A stretch of 64,000 bases of DNA, taken from the NCBI GenBank assembly GCA_003854985.1, contig RQOG01000035.1, positions 1 through 64,000 of the forward strand. Direction: 5' to 3'. Numbering within the stretch: the first letter of the stretch is position 1; every line of letters starts with the position of its first letter. Source of the DNA: Calditrichota bacterium. Lineage in GTDB: Bacteria > Calditrichota > Calditrichia > Calditrichales > Calditrichaceae. Below are positions 35,251 through 45,597 of the stretch, piece after piece. The notes under the pieces are model-generated. The model searched no databases and was not told the origin of the DNA. It was given only the letters and a program-made list of their open reading frames with translations. Made by a program: the position numbers and the translations under genes.

Positions 35251-36054
35251 TTAATGATAATTATTATTGTTATGCTCACGTAAATATTTACTGCCTTCTT
35301 CCAGCAATTTTTTTTCTTCTTCCGTGAGATTTAAATAACCGACGCGGTTTATTTTATCCAAAAGTTCATCAATAACCCGGCGGTAATATTCGGTTTTATC
35401 CGATCCGCCTTTAGTATATTTCAGATCATTCTTCGGCTTTTTACCAAAGATGTTTTTAAGACCTGATTTTAGTTTAAAAAACTGGTACCAGAATTTTAAA
35501 TAAATATAACCGACAACCATCCCACCGAGATGTGCGGCATGGGCAATATTATCACTACCATCTGATCCAAAGGTCAGCAAAAAGGCAAGACCGCCAAAAA
35601 TCAGCACAAAATATTTAGCCTTTATGGGAACAAAAATGGGAAATATAATCAGTTCTCTATCCGGAAATCGCAAAGCAAAAGCGATTAAAATTCCATAAAC
35701 CGCACCGGAAGCGCCCACCATTGATCCGGCTGAAGTCCCCATGATTATCAGATAAAATAACGCCGCGCCAATACCGGTTATAAAATAATACTTTAAAAAT
35801 TCCTTAGTCCCCCAATCCCGCTCCAAATCAGCGCCGAACATCCACAATGCGAACATGTTAAAGAAGATATGACCAAAACCGCCATGCAAAAACATGTAGG
35901 TAACAAATTGCCAGATGGCAAATGAAGAAATTACGGCTTGCGGTGAAAATGCGCAAAGTCGAAAAACATAATCTCCGATAGTCTGATTTAAAAATAAAAG
36001 AAGAAAAACCGCTCCATTGGCGTAAAGCAGATTCTTTATACCCGGCGGGAGCAT
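35251..36054 (-). CDS. Rhomboid intramembrane serine protease
   Basis: A 267-residue membrane protease with six hydrophobic segments. The catalytic serine is in VGASGAVYGIL and the histidine in IAHAAHLGGMVVGYIYL. FLHGGFGHIFFNMFALWMFG is the typical HN motif region of loop 1 and helix 2, and the L1-loop phrase LERDWGTKEFL is present. The cytoplasmic tail (about 75 residues, charged) is longer than in GlpG. It should cleave membrane substrates; targets unknown. Confidence 0.92.
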   Translation of the reverse strand: MLPPGIKNLLYANGAVFLLLFLNQTIGDYVFRLCAFSPQAVISSFAIWQFVTYMFLHGGFGHIFFNMFALWMFGADLERDWGTKEFLKYYFITGIGAALFYLIIMGTSAGSMVGASGAVYGILIAFALRFPDRELIIFPIFVPIKAKYFVLIFGGLAFLLTFGSDGSDNIAHAAHLGGMVVGYIYLKFWYQFFKLKSGLKNIFGKKPKNDLKYTKGGSDKTEYYRRVIDELLDKINRVGYLNLTEEEKKLLEEGSKYLREHNNNNYH

Positions 36055-36103
36055 CCCCCCGGTCCAAATCTATATTGTTGTCGCCCGTACATATTCAATT
36101 GCC

Positions 36104-37534
36104 TTAGTATGCTTTGGCAAAAATGACCCGCTGAACGGAGTCACGGCCGCAGACAATACACTTTCCTTGTTCTTTATCTCCTGCAAACGGGATATTGCGA
36201 ATCGTTGCCTTCGTATCTTCTTTTACCTTCGTTTCACACTCCGGGCTGCCGCACCAGTGGCTCATCACAAAGCCGCCGTCGCCATCCATTATTTCACGGA
36301 GTTTTTTATAATCATCGACAATCAACGTATTCTGATCCCTGAAGTTCCGCGCTTTTTCCAGAAGTTCCTTTTGCATCGTATCTAACTCTTTTGTCACGCG
36401 ATCCAGAATACCATTGCGTTCAATAAACTCTTTTTGCATGGTATCCCGGCGCACCAATACTACCTTATTATTGGCTACATCTTTCGGACCGATTTCCAGA
36501 CGAACAGGAATGCCCTGCAGTTCCCATTCTGCAAATTTAAATCCCGGTTTATATTGTTCCCGGCTATCATAAATAACGTTAAATCTTGATTTTAATTCCT
36601 GGTGAATTTTATCGGCAAATTCCAGGACAGCTTTTTTCTCATCATCCGCGCGGAAAATAGGCACGATAACAACCGGCCGCTGGGCCATTTTAGGCGGCAG
36701 AACCAATCCCCGGTCATCGCTGTGGGCCATAATCAACGCCCCAATTAAACGGGTGCTGACGCCCCAGGAAGTGGCATAAACAAAATTCAGCTTGCCGTCT
36801 TTATCCTGAAACTGCACATCGAAAGCTTTGGCAAAATTCTGCCCCAGGTTATGCGACGTGCCAGCCTGCAGGGCTTTACGATCCTGCATCATGGCTTCTA
36901 TGGAATAGGTGTGCAGAGCGCCGGCGAATTTTTCCGAATCGCTTTTTTTGCCGGGAATTACCGGAATAGCCAGATATTCTTCGGCGAAGGTTTTGTATAC
37001 ATTTAAAATCTTGCGGGTTTCCTCTTCCGCCTCTTCATAAGTGGCATGAGCGGTATGTCCTTCCTGCCATAAAAATTCGGAAGTGCGCAGAAAAAGACGG
37101 GTGCGCATTTCCCAGCGTATCACATTAGCCCATTGATTAATCAGCAGCGGCAGATCACGGTAACTCATAATCCATTTTTTATACATGGCCCAGATAATCG
37201 TCTCCGATGTCGGGCGGATATAAAGGTTTTCTTCTAATTTCTGTCCGCCGCCAATGGTAACCACCGCGCATTCCGGACTGAAGCCTTCCACATGTTCCGC
37301 TTCTTTGGCCATAAAACTTTCGGGAATCAACAAAGGAAAATACGCATTAACATGCCCGGTGTCTTTGAACATCCGGTCCAGGTTTTTCTGGATCAGTTCC
37401 CAGATGGCATAACCGTTGGGACGAATAACCATAGCGCCTTTTACCGGGGAGTAATCGGCTAATTTAGCCTGTAAAACAATATCCGTATACCAGCGTGAAT
37501 AATCTTCCGAACGCGGCGTAACCTTTTCTGCCAT
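36104..37534 (-). CDS. proS: Prolyl-tRNA synthetase, archaeal/eukaryotic type (ProS3)
   Basis: A 476-residue class II synthetase without the editing domain inserted between motifs 2 and 3. Motif 1/2 area reads [50 protein letters not shown], seen here in parts, and motif 3 is [18 protein letters not shown]-like. The anticodon-binding domain holds LEIGPKDV and the zinc-like C-terminal part HWCGSPECE with CIVCGRDS ends in the terminal Tyr (FAKAY) typical of this type. It charges tRNA-Pro. It is the last of a minus-strand run following tRNA-Arg. Confidence 0.94.
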   Translation of the reverse strand: MAEKVTPRSEDYSRWYTDIVLQAKLADYSPVKGAMVIRPNGYAIWELIQKNLDRMFKDTGHVNAYFPLLIPESFMAKEAEHVEGFSPECAVVTIGGGQKLEENLYIRPTSETIIWAMYKKWIMSYRDLPLLINQWANVIRWEMRTRLFLRTSEFLWQEGHTAHATYEEAEEETRKILNVYKTFAEEYLAIPVIPGKKSDSEKFAGALHTYSIEAMMQDRKALQAGTSHNLGQNFAKAFDVQFQDKDGKLNFVYATSWGVSTRLIGALIMAHSDDRGLVLPPKMAQRPVVIVPIFRADDEKKAVLEFADKIHQELKSRFNVIYDSREQYKPGFKFAEWELQGIPVRLEIGPKDVANNKVVLVRRDTMQKEFIERNGILDRVTKELDTMQKELLEKARNFRDQNTLIVDDYKKLREIMDGDGGFVMSHWCGSPECETKVKEDTKATIRNIPFAGDKEQGKCIVCGRDSVQRVIFAKAY

Positions 37535-37697
37535 TTTATCCTCAATCTGATCTTAAAATTAAATATCCACCGATCAGGCCTGCGGAGATATTAAAGAAAA
37601 AAAACAACCTGCAGGACGAAATGAGTGGATCATCAATTAAATTTTACTTTCCCGGCTTCCCGATAAACGGGATAAATTATCGGTTTTTTTAATTTTG

Positions 37698-37771
37698 TAC
37701 GCCTGGAGGGAATCGAACCCCCAACCTTTGGAACCGGAATCCAACGCTCTATCCAATTGAGCTACAGGCGC
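37698..37771 (-). tRNA. tRNA-Arg (anticodon CCG)
   Basis: A 74-base cloverleaf. The acceptor stem GCGCCTG/CAGGCGT has a G-U at the first pair; discriminator A at 37698. The D arm is TAGCTCAATTGGATAGAGC. Stem TTGGA/TCCAA with loop TTCCGGT gives anticodon CCG, reading CGG. The T arm is GGGGGTTCGATTCCCTC. CCA is not encoded. It is upstream of proS on the same strand. Confidence 0.93.
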
Positions 37772-37946
37772 ACGTTGCAAAAGTGGTGCAAATATATTCG
37801 ATGAGGGTATCAATGTCAAGTAAAAGTGGAAGTTATTTTTCTCGCAGAAATGCTAAACTCCAAATTGTAAATTGTAAAAAAGAAACCTGTTATCGCCTTG
37901 TTTTTCTTTTCAGACTTTTGATTTACTTTTTAATTATAGAACATCC

Positions 37947-39722
37947 TTAAAACCTGCTGACAATCCCGAAATGAATTTTACCGTCGGAAAACGTATCGCC
38001 GCGGGCCAGACCATAATCCACACCCAAAATACCCAGGCCGGTTTCCAACCGCACACCAGCGCCATAACCCATCAGCCATTCATCGGATATTAAGCCCGAC
38101 TCATGCCGCCTGTAATAGCCCGTATCGCAAAAAATAAACATTCTTGAATTCAGCCCGGTTAAAAAACGATATTCCGTGTTAACCCAGGCAATGCGATCGC
38201 TCTGGAACTGCTTATCACGATAACCCCGAACAGACTGATAGCCGCCAAACCATTTAAAGTCGGTCAACTGCAGGCGGCCGCCCTCCGTTTGCCAGCCATT
38301 AACCTGCAAAGCCAAAATCTGGTTGGCCCAGAGATGATAAAACCAATAGAACTTTATATCATAGGTCTGAATGGATTCTTTCGCCGCCGCCTGTTCTTCG
38401 ACCAGCAAATAGGAAGGCCCGTAATTTGTCTTGAATCCATAACTAAAGTCCAAGCGGGAATAAACGCCTTTTCTTGGATTTATAGGATTATCGCGGTTAT
38501 CCATTTCGATGCCAGCGAAGAGATTAAGCGCGGCATTGCGTAACAGCCTCATATCCCGGCTGGCGGCAGAATCCGGAAAAGCGGATTTACGGCTGAAACC
38601 TCCTATGGCAGAAAAATCGCCAAACAACCGAATGCGGCTTTCCGCGGTGAGATTCCATTCTACATAGGTGGTATCTCTCACTATCCGGTCCAAACCCAGA
38701 CTCAGGCTTACCGGATACTTAAACAGCCAGGGTTCCGTATAGGAAAGATGAAATTCTTCGGATAATTCATCGGGCTTTTCCCAGAAAATATCAAGCCGGC
38801 GATTGGCGCCAAAGGGATTGTTAAACGATAAATCGATACGGCCGACAAAATAGCCATCTTCGTTTTGTCTGGGAATATAACCGACCACTCCGTCTAAAGT
38901 AGTTGAATTGCCTTCTACGACCGCCAGTTTAAGCTGAATATCGGCGCCGCTTTTCCACAGGATTTCCGGTCTGGACACTTCCTTAAAAATACCCAGCCTC
39001 ATCAACCGGGCCGGTATTTTTTCAATTTTCTCCGATGTACAGATTTCGCCGCTTTGAATACCTATTTCCCGGAGGATAACATCATCTTTTGTATGATAGT
39101 TTCCTGTAAGAATTACATCCCGCAGCCTGATTTTCTGCAGCGCGTTTAAGGCAATTATAAAACCTGCCTGCAATTGATCCTCATCCTTGGTAATTTTAAA
39201 AGAATCGATCCGGGCTTCCGCAAACAGATAGCCCTTATCGGATAAATACTCCAAAATATCCGTTACCTGTTTTTCGATATGCTGCTGAGAGAAAACCTGC
39301 CCTTTCTGTAAAAAGATAACCGGTTCCAGTTCGTCGGGCGGAAGCGAATCAGCCTTTATCCGATATTGGCCAATGAACACTTTCCCGCCTAATTTTCCCC
39401 GGATATGTAAATTCTTAAGGCCTTCTTTTTCCGCGTCTTCAAGACGGATGGAATCGATTAAGGCATAGAGATATCCCTGCTCAAGGCTGTAACGGCGTAT
39501 ACGGTCTGCAATTTCGGGGAGCCTGGCCGGTAGGATTTTCTGACCGCTTTTTATGGCAATGGCGCGATTTATTTCTTTTTCATGAGTATCAAAATCACCG
39601 TCGTATATAATTTTATCGATTTCAACCGGCAGAGTATCCTCCGATTGCGCGTTAAGTTCTGCTGAAAGAGCAATAAAAAAAATAAGTACACGGATAAAAT
39701 ATTTAATTGAGGCGGCGGTCAT
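37947..39722 (-). CDS. Omp85-family outer-membrane protein with POTRA domains
   Basis: A 591-residue protein with a cleavable signal peptide (about 1-25, IRVLIFFIALSAELNAQ). Residues 30-290 contain three or four POTRA-like units (VEIDKIIYDGDFDTHEKEIN and IRLRDVILTGNYHTKDDVIL among them). The rest is a 16-strand barrel of the bacterial surface antigen family; NPRKGVYSRLDFSYGF is the conserved strand region, WFGGYQSVRGYRDKQF is the VRGF/Y-type lid-loop motif, and the terminal residue is an aromatic (IVSRF). It probably assembles or translocates proteins at the outer membrane (TamA/BamA-like). The true BamA may lie elsewhere, so the specific role is open. Confidence 0.87.
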   Translation of the reverse strand: MTAASIKYFIRVLIFFIALSAELNAQSEDTLPVEIDKIIYDGDFDTHEKEINRAIAIKSGQKILPARLPEIADRIRRYSLEQGYLYALIDSIRLEDAEKEGLKNLHIRGKLGGKVFIGQYRIKADSLPPDELEPVIFLQKGQVFSQQHIEKQVTDILEYLSDKGYLFAEARIDSFKITKDEDQLQAGFIIALNALQKIRLRDVILTGNYHTKDDVILREIGIQSGEICTSEKIEKIPARLMRLGIFKEVSRPEILWKSGADIQLKLAVVEGNSTTLDGVVGYIPRQNEDGYFVGRIDLSFNNPFGANRRLDIFWEKPDELSEEFHLSYTEPWLFKYPVSLSLGLDRIVRDTTYVEWNLTAESRIRLFGDFSAIGGFSRKSAFPDSAASRDMRLLRNAALNLFAGIEMDNRDNPINPRKGVYSRLDFSYGFKTNYGPSYLLVEEQAAAKESIQTYDIKFYWFYHLWANQILALQVNGWQTEGGRLQLTDFKWFGGYQSVRGYRDKQFQSDRIAWVNTEYRFLTGLNSRMFIFCDTGYYRRHESGLISDEWLMGYGAGVRLETGLGILGVDYGLARGDTFSDGKIHFGIVSRF

Positions 39723-39755
39723 AATTATATAGGCATAAAAAATCCAACGGCATAT

Positions 39756-40556
39756 TTACCTGAAGTTTTTTATCGTCTGATCGTATTCGCTTTTGGTAAT
39801 ATAATTATATTTTAAAAGTTTACCTAATATCCAGCCGGCTTTCCACTTCATCCAGCGGCTTTTGCTTTTTGGATTCATTGACAAGGGTCTCGGAATAACG
39901 GCGACAAGCCGGACGCATTCTTCCAGCGTAAGACTGGCTGCGTTTTTACCGAAATAATAGCGGGAGGCCGCCTGTACGCCGAATACACCCGGACCGAATT
40001 CGATCACATTTAAATACAAATGAAAAATCCTGTTCTTGGATAAGTTTTCTTCCAGTCGTTTAGCGATGATGTATTCTTTGATTTTACGTACATAGCTTTT
40101 ATCTGTAGACAGGTAAAGATTCTTAGCCAATTGCTGCGTGATGGTGCTGCCTCCCCGGACAATACGCCCTTCATCCAGATTACGTTTAAGCGACTCCTGT
40201 AATTCCGTTAAATCAACGCCTTCGTGCTGATAAAATCCGGCGTCTTCGGAAACCCGTACGGCTTTTTTAAATATCTCGGGGATATTTTTAAAGGACACCC
40301 AATTCTGACGGATAGTAAGTTTTTTATTGTTTTCAGCGGCTTGTTCTAATCTGGCTTGCATTAAGGCCGTTGTCTTCGGATTCTTTTTGGCCAGACAGGA
40401 GACATCGGGTAAAGACAGATACATCACCAGTAAATAAATGAAAATAAAAACAAAAATCAGCAGGATACCCAGCCGGATGATTTTACCCCGTGATACGGAA
40501 CGCCAGACGAACCGGCTTTCGCTATTTTCCAGAGTTTTATTTTGTTTTACAGGCAT
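39756..40556 (-). CDS. mtgA: Monofunctional peptidoglycan transglycosylase
   Basis: About 266 residues from ATG 40556; an upstream TTG at 40598 is less likely. A single N-terminal membrane anchor (IIRLGILLIFVFIFIYLLVM) is followed by a GT51 domain: SEDAGFYQHEGVDL contains the catalytic glutamate, then GGSTITQQLAKNLYLS, and IIAKRLEENLSKNRIFHLYLNV with IEFGPGVFGVQAASRYYFGK. No transpeptidase domain follows. It polymerises lipid II into glycan chains in the periplasm. Divergent from the large GH-like gene. Confidence 0.93.
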   Translation of the reverse strand: MPVKQNKTLENSESRFVWRSVSRGKIIRLGILLIFVFIFIYLLVMYLSLPDVSCLAKKNPKTTALMQARLEQAAENNKKLTIRQNWVSFKNIPEIFKKAVRVSEDAGFYQHEGVDLTELQESLKRNLDEGRIVRGGSTITQQLAKNLYLSTDKSYVRKIKEYIIAKRLEENLSKNRIFHLYLNVIEFGPGVFGVQAASRYYFGKNAASLTLEECVRLVAVIPRPLSMNPKSKSRWMKWKAGWILGKLLKYNYITKSEYDQTIKNFR

Positions 40557-40767
40557 ATCTCTAAGCAGGAAAGATTTAGAACGATAAAGAACTTTCAATT
40601 TTTATTTTAAAAGCGTCATACCAGGCTTATTAAATATTTTGATTTAATCATATTATCTGCGTAACCTATCAATGTTAACCCGTCAACGGGTTTAAAGTAC
40701 AATTCATAACAAAGCAAATCAAGATTTTATGAACGCATGCTAAGCGCAATCTCAGGAGAATTTCAAT

Positions 40768-43482
40768 ATGGTTGATGCGATTAATTCAGCCAAAGAGATT
40801 TATAATTTTTCCGAAATTCAAAATCCCCTATCTGTTTTTATCGAAAGCCGGAATCACGTTTCCGACACGGGATGGAAAAGCTTACTTGAACTACTGAAAA
40901 AATTACAGATAAGCGAAATATTTATCCAGGGACAGCTATCCAATGAGCATGCCATATATAAGGCGCTGCGCGAACGCAAAGACCGTAGTTTGGACCAGAT
41001 TAAACTGATCTACCAGTTCAACTTCAATTTACAGACCTATTTAAACGACAACAGAAGCGCCTTACAAAGTTCCCTGTTATCATTGCTCTATTCAACGCGC
41101 CAGTATCATTTCCAGTTGAAATCCTGGGATGAAAAAATAAAAAAAATATATGGCTGGAGCCCGGAAATTTTAACAATCAATACAGATAAGAAAAGTGTGC
41201 TTAAAAATCTTGACGATCCGGCCAGTATTCATTGTATCCTAAAGATCATCAATTCTAATGAGAATCCGGGTTTTGAGGACGTGACAGAGTATTTAAACAG
41301 GAAAACGGGTTGGCTGCGTTTAGCAACGGAAAAAAATTCAAATTTCCGGCTGCTTATCATTCGCTCGGCGAAAATACTGGATGACGATACAATCCATTAT
41401 TTCATGAATTATTTTAACAAAGAGCACTTACAGGCCGCACAGAAGCATTTTATTAAATCATTACTTCCAAAAGGAATTCAGGAATACGGGGTCTATTATG
41501 ATCTTGAAAATATTCTGCCCTTCAAAGGCCTGCCGCACTGGATATTTTCTTCTGCGGAAATTGAAAAAGAACTGGGTACGGAATTAAGTATTTCCTTTGC
41601 ATCCATGATCCTAAACAATTATAAAACCACCTGGCATTTCTCTAAGTCAATGACCGATTTAAGAAACCGCCTGCTTGATGAGCTTTTTCCTATGTTGGAT
41701 TCTGTGAGCGATCTGGTATTTTATAAAACGGATACGGATTTCCCCTTGCCTTTATGTTTATTCAGGCAAAATCTTTATTTCGAAGTTGATGAGAACAAAT
41801 TTATCAGATGCATACCCTACTACTGGAATACCATTATAAAACTGCGTTTGAACAATGGCCTGACGGAGAAAATTGAAAACCGGAAGGTTACCGTATTGAT
41901 ACATGATCTGTACAATACCAGGTATTCGTTTGCAGAGAAAAAATTCCATATCGACCAGTTATTACTATCCGGCGCTCATAAGATATCCTTTCGGATCGGC
42001 TATCCTGCATTTGAAGGAATCTTGCAGCTTGCGGATAAAACAGGAATCAAGGATCCGAATACGCCGGGATATCTGGCCTGGTTCGGTTATCTGCGCCAGT
42101 TGTCCTTTTTTTTAAATCAGGGCAAAGAGATTTGCGAAATACTCATAATAAATCCTCCGCCGGAAGCCGGCCGCGATACGCTTTATAAAACGCTTGGACA
42201 GCTCAACCGGGCAGGTATCAGTTATCTGCTTATCGACATCGACCAGTTCGAAGACGATCGTATTTGCCAGATACAGGATAGATTTATCAGAATAAATAAC
42301 CGCGATTTTCCTGCAGCGCTGCTTCCGGGTATTGAAGCTGTTCCTCTTGCTACAATTAAAAAATTATATGATTTCATGAAAAAAGGCGGTATTACAGCGG
42401 TTTTATCACATCTGCCAAAAACAGCCGATAAACCCGATGACCAGAATGCCCTGATCCGCTTAAAGAAAAGAATGTGGCTGGATGAAGCAGGGGCCAGCAC
42501 TACCATGTATCGAATGGGACAATCCGGAGGCGTCGGTTATTATATCCCTCATATTCCCGACTTCAACATTTCAATCCCTGAAATCAGTTCCATACTTAGT
42601 ATTAAAATCGTTTCAAAAGCCGGTTATATCATTCATTCGTTGAGAGAAACTGAAGACCGGTATTATTTGTTCGTTTTAAACCTTAATAATGAATCCACAG
42701 GAAAATTTGAAATTATTTGTTCCTTTACGGGAGAAATCTTTACCTGGAATTTTAACAGCGAAACCGAAGAGCCCTATTTTGACTGGGATTTTATAGAACA
42801 AAAAGAAAAAACAAAAATTTATCTTGAATTAGCTGCACAGAGTAATTGCCTGTTTATTATTAAAAAAACCGATGCCAGTCAATTGATGCATATTGGAAAT
42901 TATGATTTAAACGGCATTACGGCATTTCACAAGGCAAAGGGTGGATTACGTATATCAGGCTGGCAGAGAGAAGCGGGAAAATTTCGCCTTAAAGCAATGA
43001 AAGGCGATGAAAAATTCATATTTAATTATGAAGTGAAGACAAAGCTTCCCATGCTGAACATCAGCCCTAAAAACTGGTTTTTAGAAAGCAAGAGTTTTAA
43101 AGGCAACATTGATCTTGGGGATCAGAGCGAGATTAACCGGGCTATATTTGAATCAATCGTCTACCATAAACTGATCATGATTGAAAAGGAGTACACAACC
43201 GGTATGCGTCTTGTGCTTGATTTAGGAGAGGTAAAACACTGGTGCCAGGTTTATCTAAATGATCAGTTCGCGGGACAGGCGATTTATCCGCCCTGGAAAT
43301 TTGATATTACAGATTTTATCAGGGAAGGCGAAAATAAACTGAGCATCCGGATTTTTGCCAATCTTTCTAACCAGTTAGCCGATGAGCTCAACAGCATTCA
43401 GATGGTTTATCCAATTCTTGAATACGGTTTGTTCGGACCGGTAACGATTATTCCTTACAGCATGGTGGAAATCAACGCGTAA
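40768..43482 (+). CDS. Large protein with GH106/GH2-like beta-sandwich, function unknown
   Basis: A 904-residue protein with no signal peptide, from ATG 40768 after CAGGAGA. The N-terminal half (1-400) is unrecognised. The middle has a pattern seen in GH106-type rhamnosidases: FGYLRQLSFFLNQGKEICEI, LLPGIEAVPLATIKKLYDFM and KKGGITAVLSHLPKT. Near the C-terminus the segment MRLVLDLGEVKHWCQVYLND then GQAIYPPWKFDITDFIREGE is a galactose-binding-like domain as in GH2. The usual catalytic glutamates are not evident, so activity is uncertain. It is isolated, with opposite-strand genes on both sides. It may be a degenerate glycoside hydrolase-like protein acting in the cytoplasm. Confidence 0.6.
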   Translation: MVDAINSAKEIYNFSEIQNPLSVFIESRNHVSDTGWKSLLELLKKLQISEIFIQGQLSNEHAIYKALRERKDRSLDQIKLIYQFNFNLQTYLNDNRSALQSSLLSLLYSTRQYHFQLKSWDEKIKKIYGWSPEILTINTDKKSVLKNLDDPASIHCILKIINSNENPGFEDVTEYLNRKTGWLRLATEKNSNFRLLIIRSAKILDDDTIHYFMNYFNKEHLQAAQKHFIKSLLPKGIQEYGVYYDLENILPFKGLPHWIFSSAEIEKELGTELSISFASMILNNYKTTWHFSKSMTDLRNRLLDELFPMLDSVSDLVFYKTDTDFPLPLCLFRQNLYFEVDENKFIRCIPYYWNTIIKLRLNNGLTEKIENRKVTVLIHDLYNTRYSFAEKKFHIDQLLLSGAHKISFRIGYPAFEGILQLADKTGIKDPNTPGYLAWFGYLRQLSFFLNQGKEICEILIINPPPEAGRDTLYKTLGQLNRAGISYLLIDIDQFEDDRICQIQDRFIRINNRDFPAALLPGIEAVPLATIKKLYDFMKKGGITAVLSHLPKTADKPDDQNALIRLKKRMWLDEAGASTTMYRMGQSGGVGYYIPHIPDFNISIPEISSILSIKIVSKAGYIIHSLRETEDRYYLFVLNLNNESTGKFEIICSFTGEIFTWNFNSETEEPYFDWDFIEQKEKTKIYLELAAQSNCLFIIKKTDASQLMHIGNYDLNGITAFHKAKGGLRISGWQREAGKFRLKAMKGDEKFIFNYEVKTKLPMLNISPKNWFLESKSFKGNIDLGDQSEINRAIFESIVYHKLIMIEKEYTTGMRLVLDLGEVKHWCQVYLNDQFAGQAIYPPWKFDITDFIREGENKLSIRIFANLSNQLADELNSIQMVYPILEYGLFGPVTIIPYSMVEINA

Positions 43483-43484
43483 AG

Positions 43485-43949
43485 CTATTCCCTGGCGCCT
43501 TCCTTGATCCATTGACGGATACCGGACAGTTGATTGGAATTTATAGAGTACCCGGAATTATAGGGAGGCATTTTATCATCATACTCAGCCGGATAACCTA
43601 TTGAAAGAATCAGATATAACATGGATAATTCCGGCTGATCCTGATACAAATTCAGATTGACTAAAGTCTCACCTGTACTGCTTAAGGGATGATTGATAAA
43701 CTGGTCCCGGTTTAACATTGTCGAATAATTAAGCGGATTAACATCACCCGGACTGTGACAACCGTTCATCGTGGTACATTTTGCTTCCAGCATGGGTTTA
43801 ACATGAGTATTAAAACTGATCATCGTATCGGGAAAAACAAAACTCAGATCATCAGGATGGGTACCGGAATCACCGCAATTCTGGAAAAAACCGGTGAGAA
43901 CAATCACAACACATATTATGATAAATCCGTAATTATAAGCCTTATGCAT
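43485..43949 (-). CDS. Envelope protein with cytochrome-c-like haem motif variant
   Basis: About 154 residues from ATG 43949 (GGGAG upstream); the longer TTG frame from 43970 is less likely. An N-terminal hydrophobic segment (YGFIIICVVIVLTGFFQNC) may be a signal or lipoprotein anchor. The mature part reads ISFNTHVKPMLEAKCTTMNGCHSPGD, resembling the planctomycete-type cytochrome c region where a CxxCH is expected; here five residues separate the cysteines (CTTMNGCH), not two. The C-terminal MPPYNSGYSINSNQLSGIRQ supplies a methionine. It may bind haem in a relaxed way or be a non-haem relative. Confidence 0.6.
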   Translation of the reverse strand: MHKAYNYGFIIICVVIVLTGFFQNCGDSGTHPDDLSFVFPDTMISFNTHVKPMLEAKCTTMNGCHSPGDVNPLNYSTMLNRDQFINHPLSSTGETLVNLNLYQDQPELSMLYLILSIGYPAEYDDKMPPYNSGYSINSNQLSGIRQWIKEGARE

Positions 43950-44082
43950 AGTTATCTCCCGGAAAAACAAAGAATGGATTTCAGTTTTTTAAATAATAAA
44001 AACATTCATATGCTCCTTGCCGAACAGGTAAAATATGATTAATTTTTGTTTTAAAGTAAATACCGGCGATTGAGAAATCAAT

Positions 44083-45597
44083 ATGAACGATACGAAAAAA
44101 ATCCTCATTATTGAAGACCACAAAGATATGCTGCGCATTCTGACCAGGAACCTGCAGGATAACCAGTTTGAAGTTTTAGGCGCAGAGAACGCAGAAACAG
44201 GCATTCAGATGCTTGCCGAATTTAATCCGGATTTGATATTAATGGATCTGATGCTGCCCGGCATGTCCGGATTGGAAGCGATCGCAATCATCAAGGAGAA
44301 AATTTCCGATCAGCATCATATTCCAATAATCATTATTACAGCAAAGGGCGAATCCGATGATATTGTGCTTGGTTTAAACACCGGCGCCGATGACTACATT
44401 GTTAAACCGTTTAATTTTGACGAATTAATTGCCCGCGTCAAAACAGCCCTAAGATTAAAAGCGCTTAATGAAAAGCTATTCGAACAGACCGCCCAATTAG
44501 AGCAGGCTAACCGGCAGATTTACGACCTGAACCAGTCGCTGGTGGAAAAGAACCGTGAATTACGGCGCAACGTTTTTAATCTTCATACGATTTTTGAAAT
44601 ATCCATTGAACTTAATTCGATTCTGGAAATCGACCGGCTGGTGAATTCCACTCTGCTGACAATGGTCGGACAGTTTTCCTGCAAAAATGCCATGTTCATT
44701 TATAATCACGATATGGATCACAGTCATCTGAGAGTGAAAAACAGCAAGGGCTTTAATGAAGAAGAAGTACAGAACCTGGCTTTTGAAAAAGAAGATCCCT
44801 TATTCAAATATATTTTGCGCCATCCTTATCCTCTGGATATTAGTGTTCTTAAAGCAAGAGTCAACGGATCAAACGCGATCGATATATTCGAAAACCTGGA
44901 TGTTCAGATTATATCTCCTTTAATCCTGCAGAGCAAAGTACAGGGATTGATTGTACTCGGGCCCCGGGTGCGGACACAGGCTTACCAAAGACAGGAAATA
45001 GAAAACATTTCAATTTTAACAAATATTGTCACCATTTCCATGCAGAACGCCACATTGTATCAACAGGTAGAACAGCTTTCCTATACCGATGGTATGACCG
45101 ACCTTCACAATTTCAGATATTTTAAACTTCGTCTTAAGGAAGAAGTCGGCCGTCACAAACGAACAAATACCGGGCTTTCTTTATTGATACTAGATGTTGA
45201 TAATTTTAAAAATTATAACGATACCATGGGACACCCTGCCGGGGATAAAGTTCTTAAAAAATTAGGGGCGATTTTAACCGCCAGCGTAAGAGAAAATGAT
45301 ATTGTTGCCAGGTACGGCGGCGAAGAATTTGCTGTGATCCTCCCTGCAATCGAGCATGAAGGCGCCGGCATATTAGCCGAACGTATCCGCGAAAAAATTG
45401 AAACAACGCCTTTTGATAACGAAAATGTTCAGCCCTTAGGTAAAATTACCGTCAGCATAGGCGCCGCTTCTCTGCCGGTTGACGCTAACAATACCAAAGA
45501 CCTGATCCGTTTTGCGGATAATGCGTTATACGAAGCAAAACGCAGCGGACGCAACAAGGTACATATTTTTAACAAAAAGACATTAAAAATGCAATGA
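44083..45597 (+). CDS. REC-GAF-GGDEF diguanylate cyclase
   Basis: A 504-residue signalling protein. The receiver (1-125) is intact: phosphoacceptor in LILMDLMLPGMSG, and KPFNFDEL follows. A short coiled coil (about 130-160) leads to a GAF-like domain (about 170-320), then the GGDEF domain (about 335-500). The active site is RYGGEEFAVILP and the I-site RxxD (REND) is present five residues before it, so product inhibition is expected. It makes cyclic di-GMP when phosphorylated or when the GAF domain is ligand-bound. It overlaps bshA by ATGA (45594-45597). Confidence 0.92.
   Translation: MNDTKKILIIEDHKDMLRILTRNLQDNQFEVLGAENAETGIQMLAEFNPDLILMDLMLPGMSGLEAIAIIKEKISDQHHIPIIIITAKGESDDIVLGLNTGADDYIVKPFNFDELIARVKTALRLKALNEKLFEQTAQLEQANRQIYDLNQSLVEKNRELRRNVFNLHTIFEISIELNSILEIDRLVNSTLLTMVGQFSCKNAMFIYNHDMDHSHLRVKNSKGFNEEEVQNLAFEKEDPLFKYILRHPYPLDISVLKARVNGSNAIDIFENLDVQIISPLILQSKVQGLIVLGPRVRTQAYQRQEIENISILTNIVTISMQNATLYQQVEQLSYTDGMTDLHNFRYFKLRLKEEVGRHKRTNTGLSLLILDVDNFKNYNDTMGHPAGDKVLKKLGAILTASVRENDIVARYGGEEFAVILPAIEHEGAGILAERIREKIETTPFDNENVQPLGKITVSIGAASLPVDANNTKDLIRFADNALYEAKRSGRNKVHIFNKKTLKMQ

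Noticed and set aside
37637-37819. 60-codon frame with APVAQLDRA phrase
   Set aside because: Also a translated tRNA (tRNA-Arg), not a protein gene.
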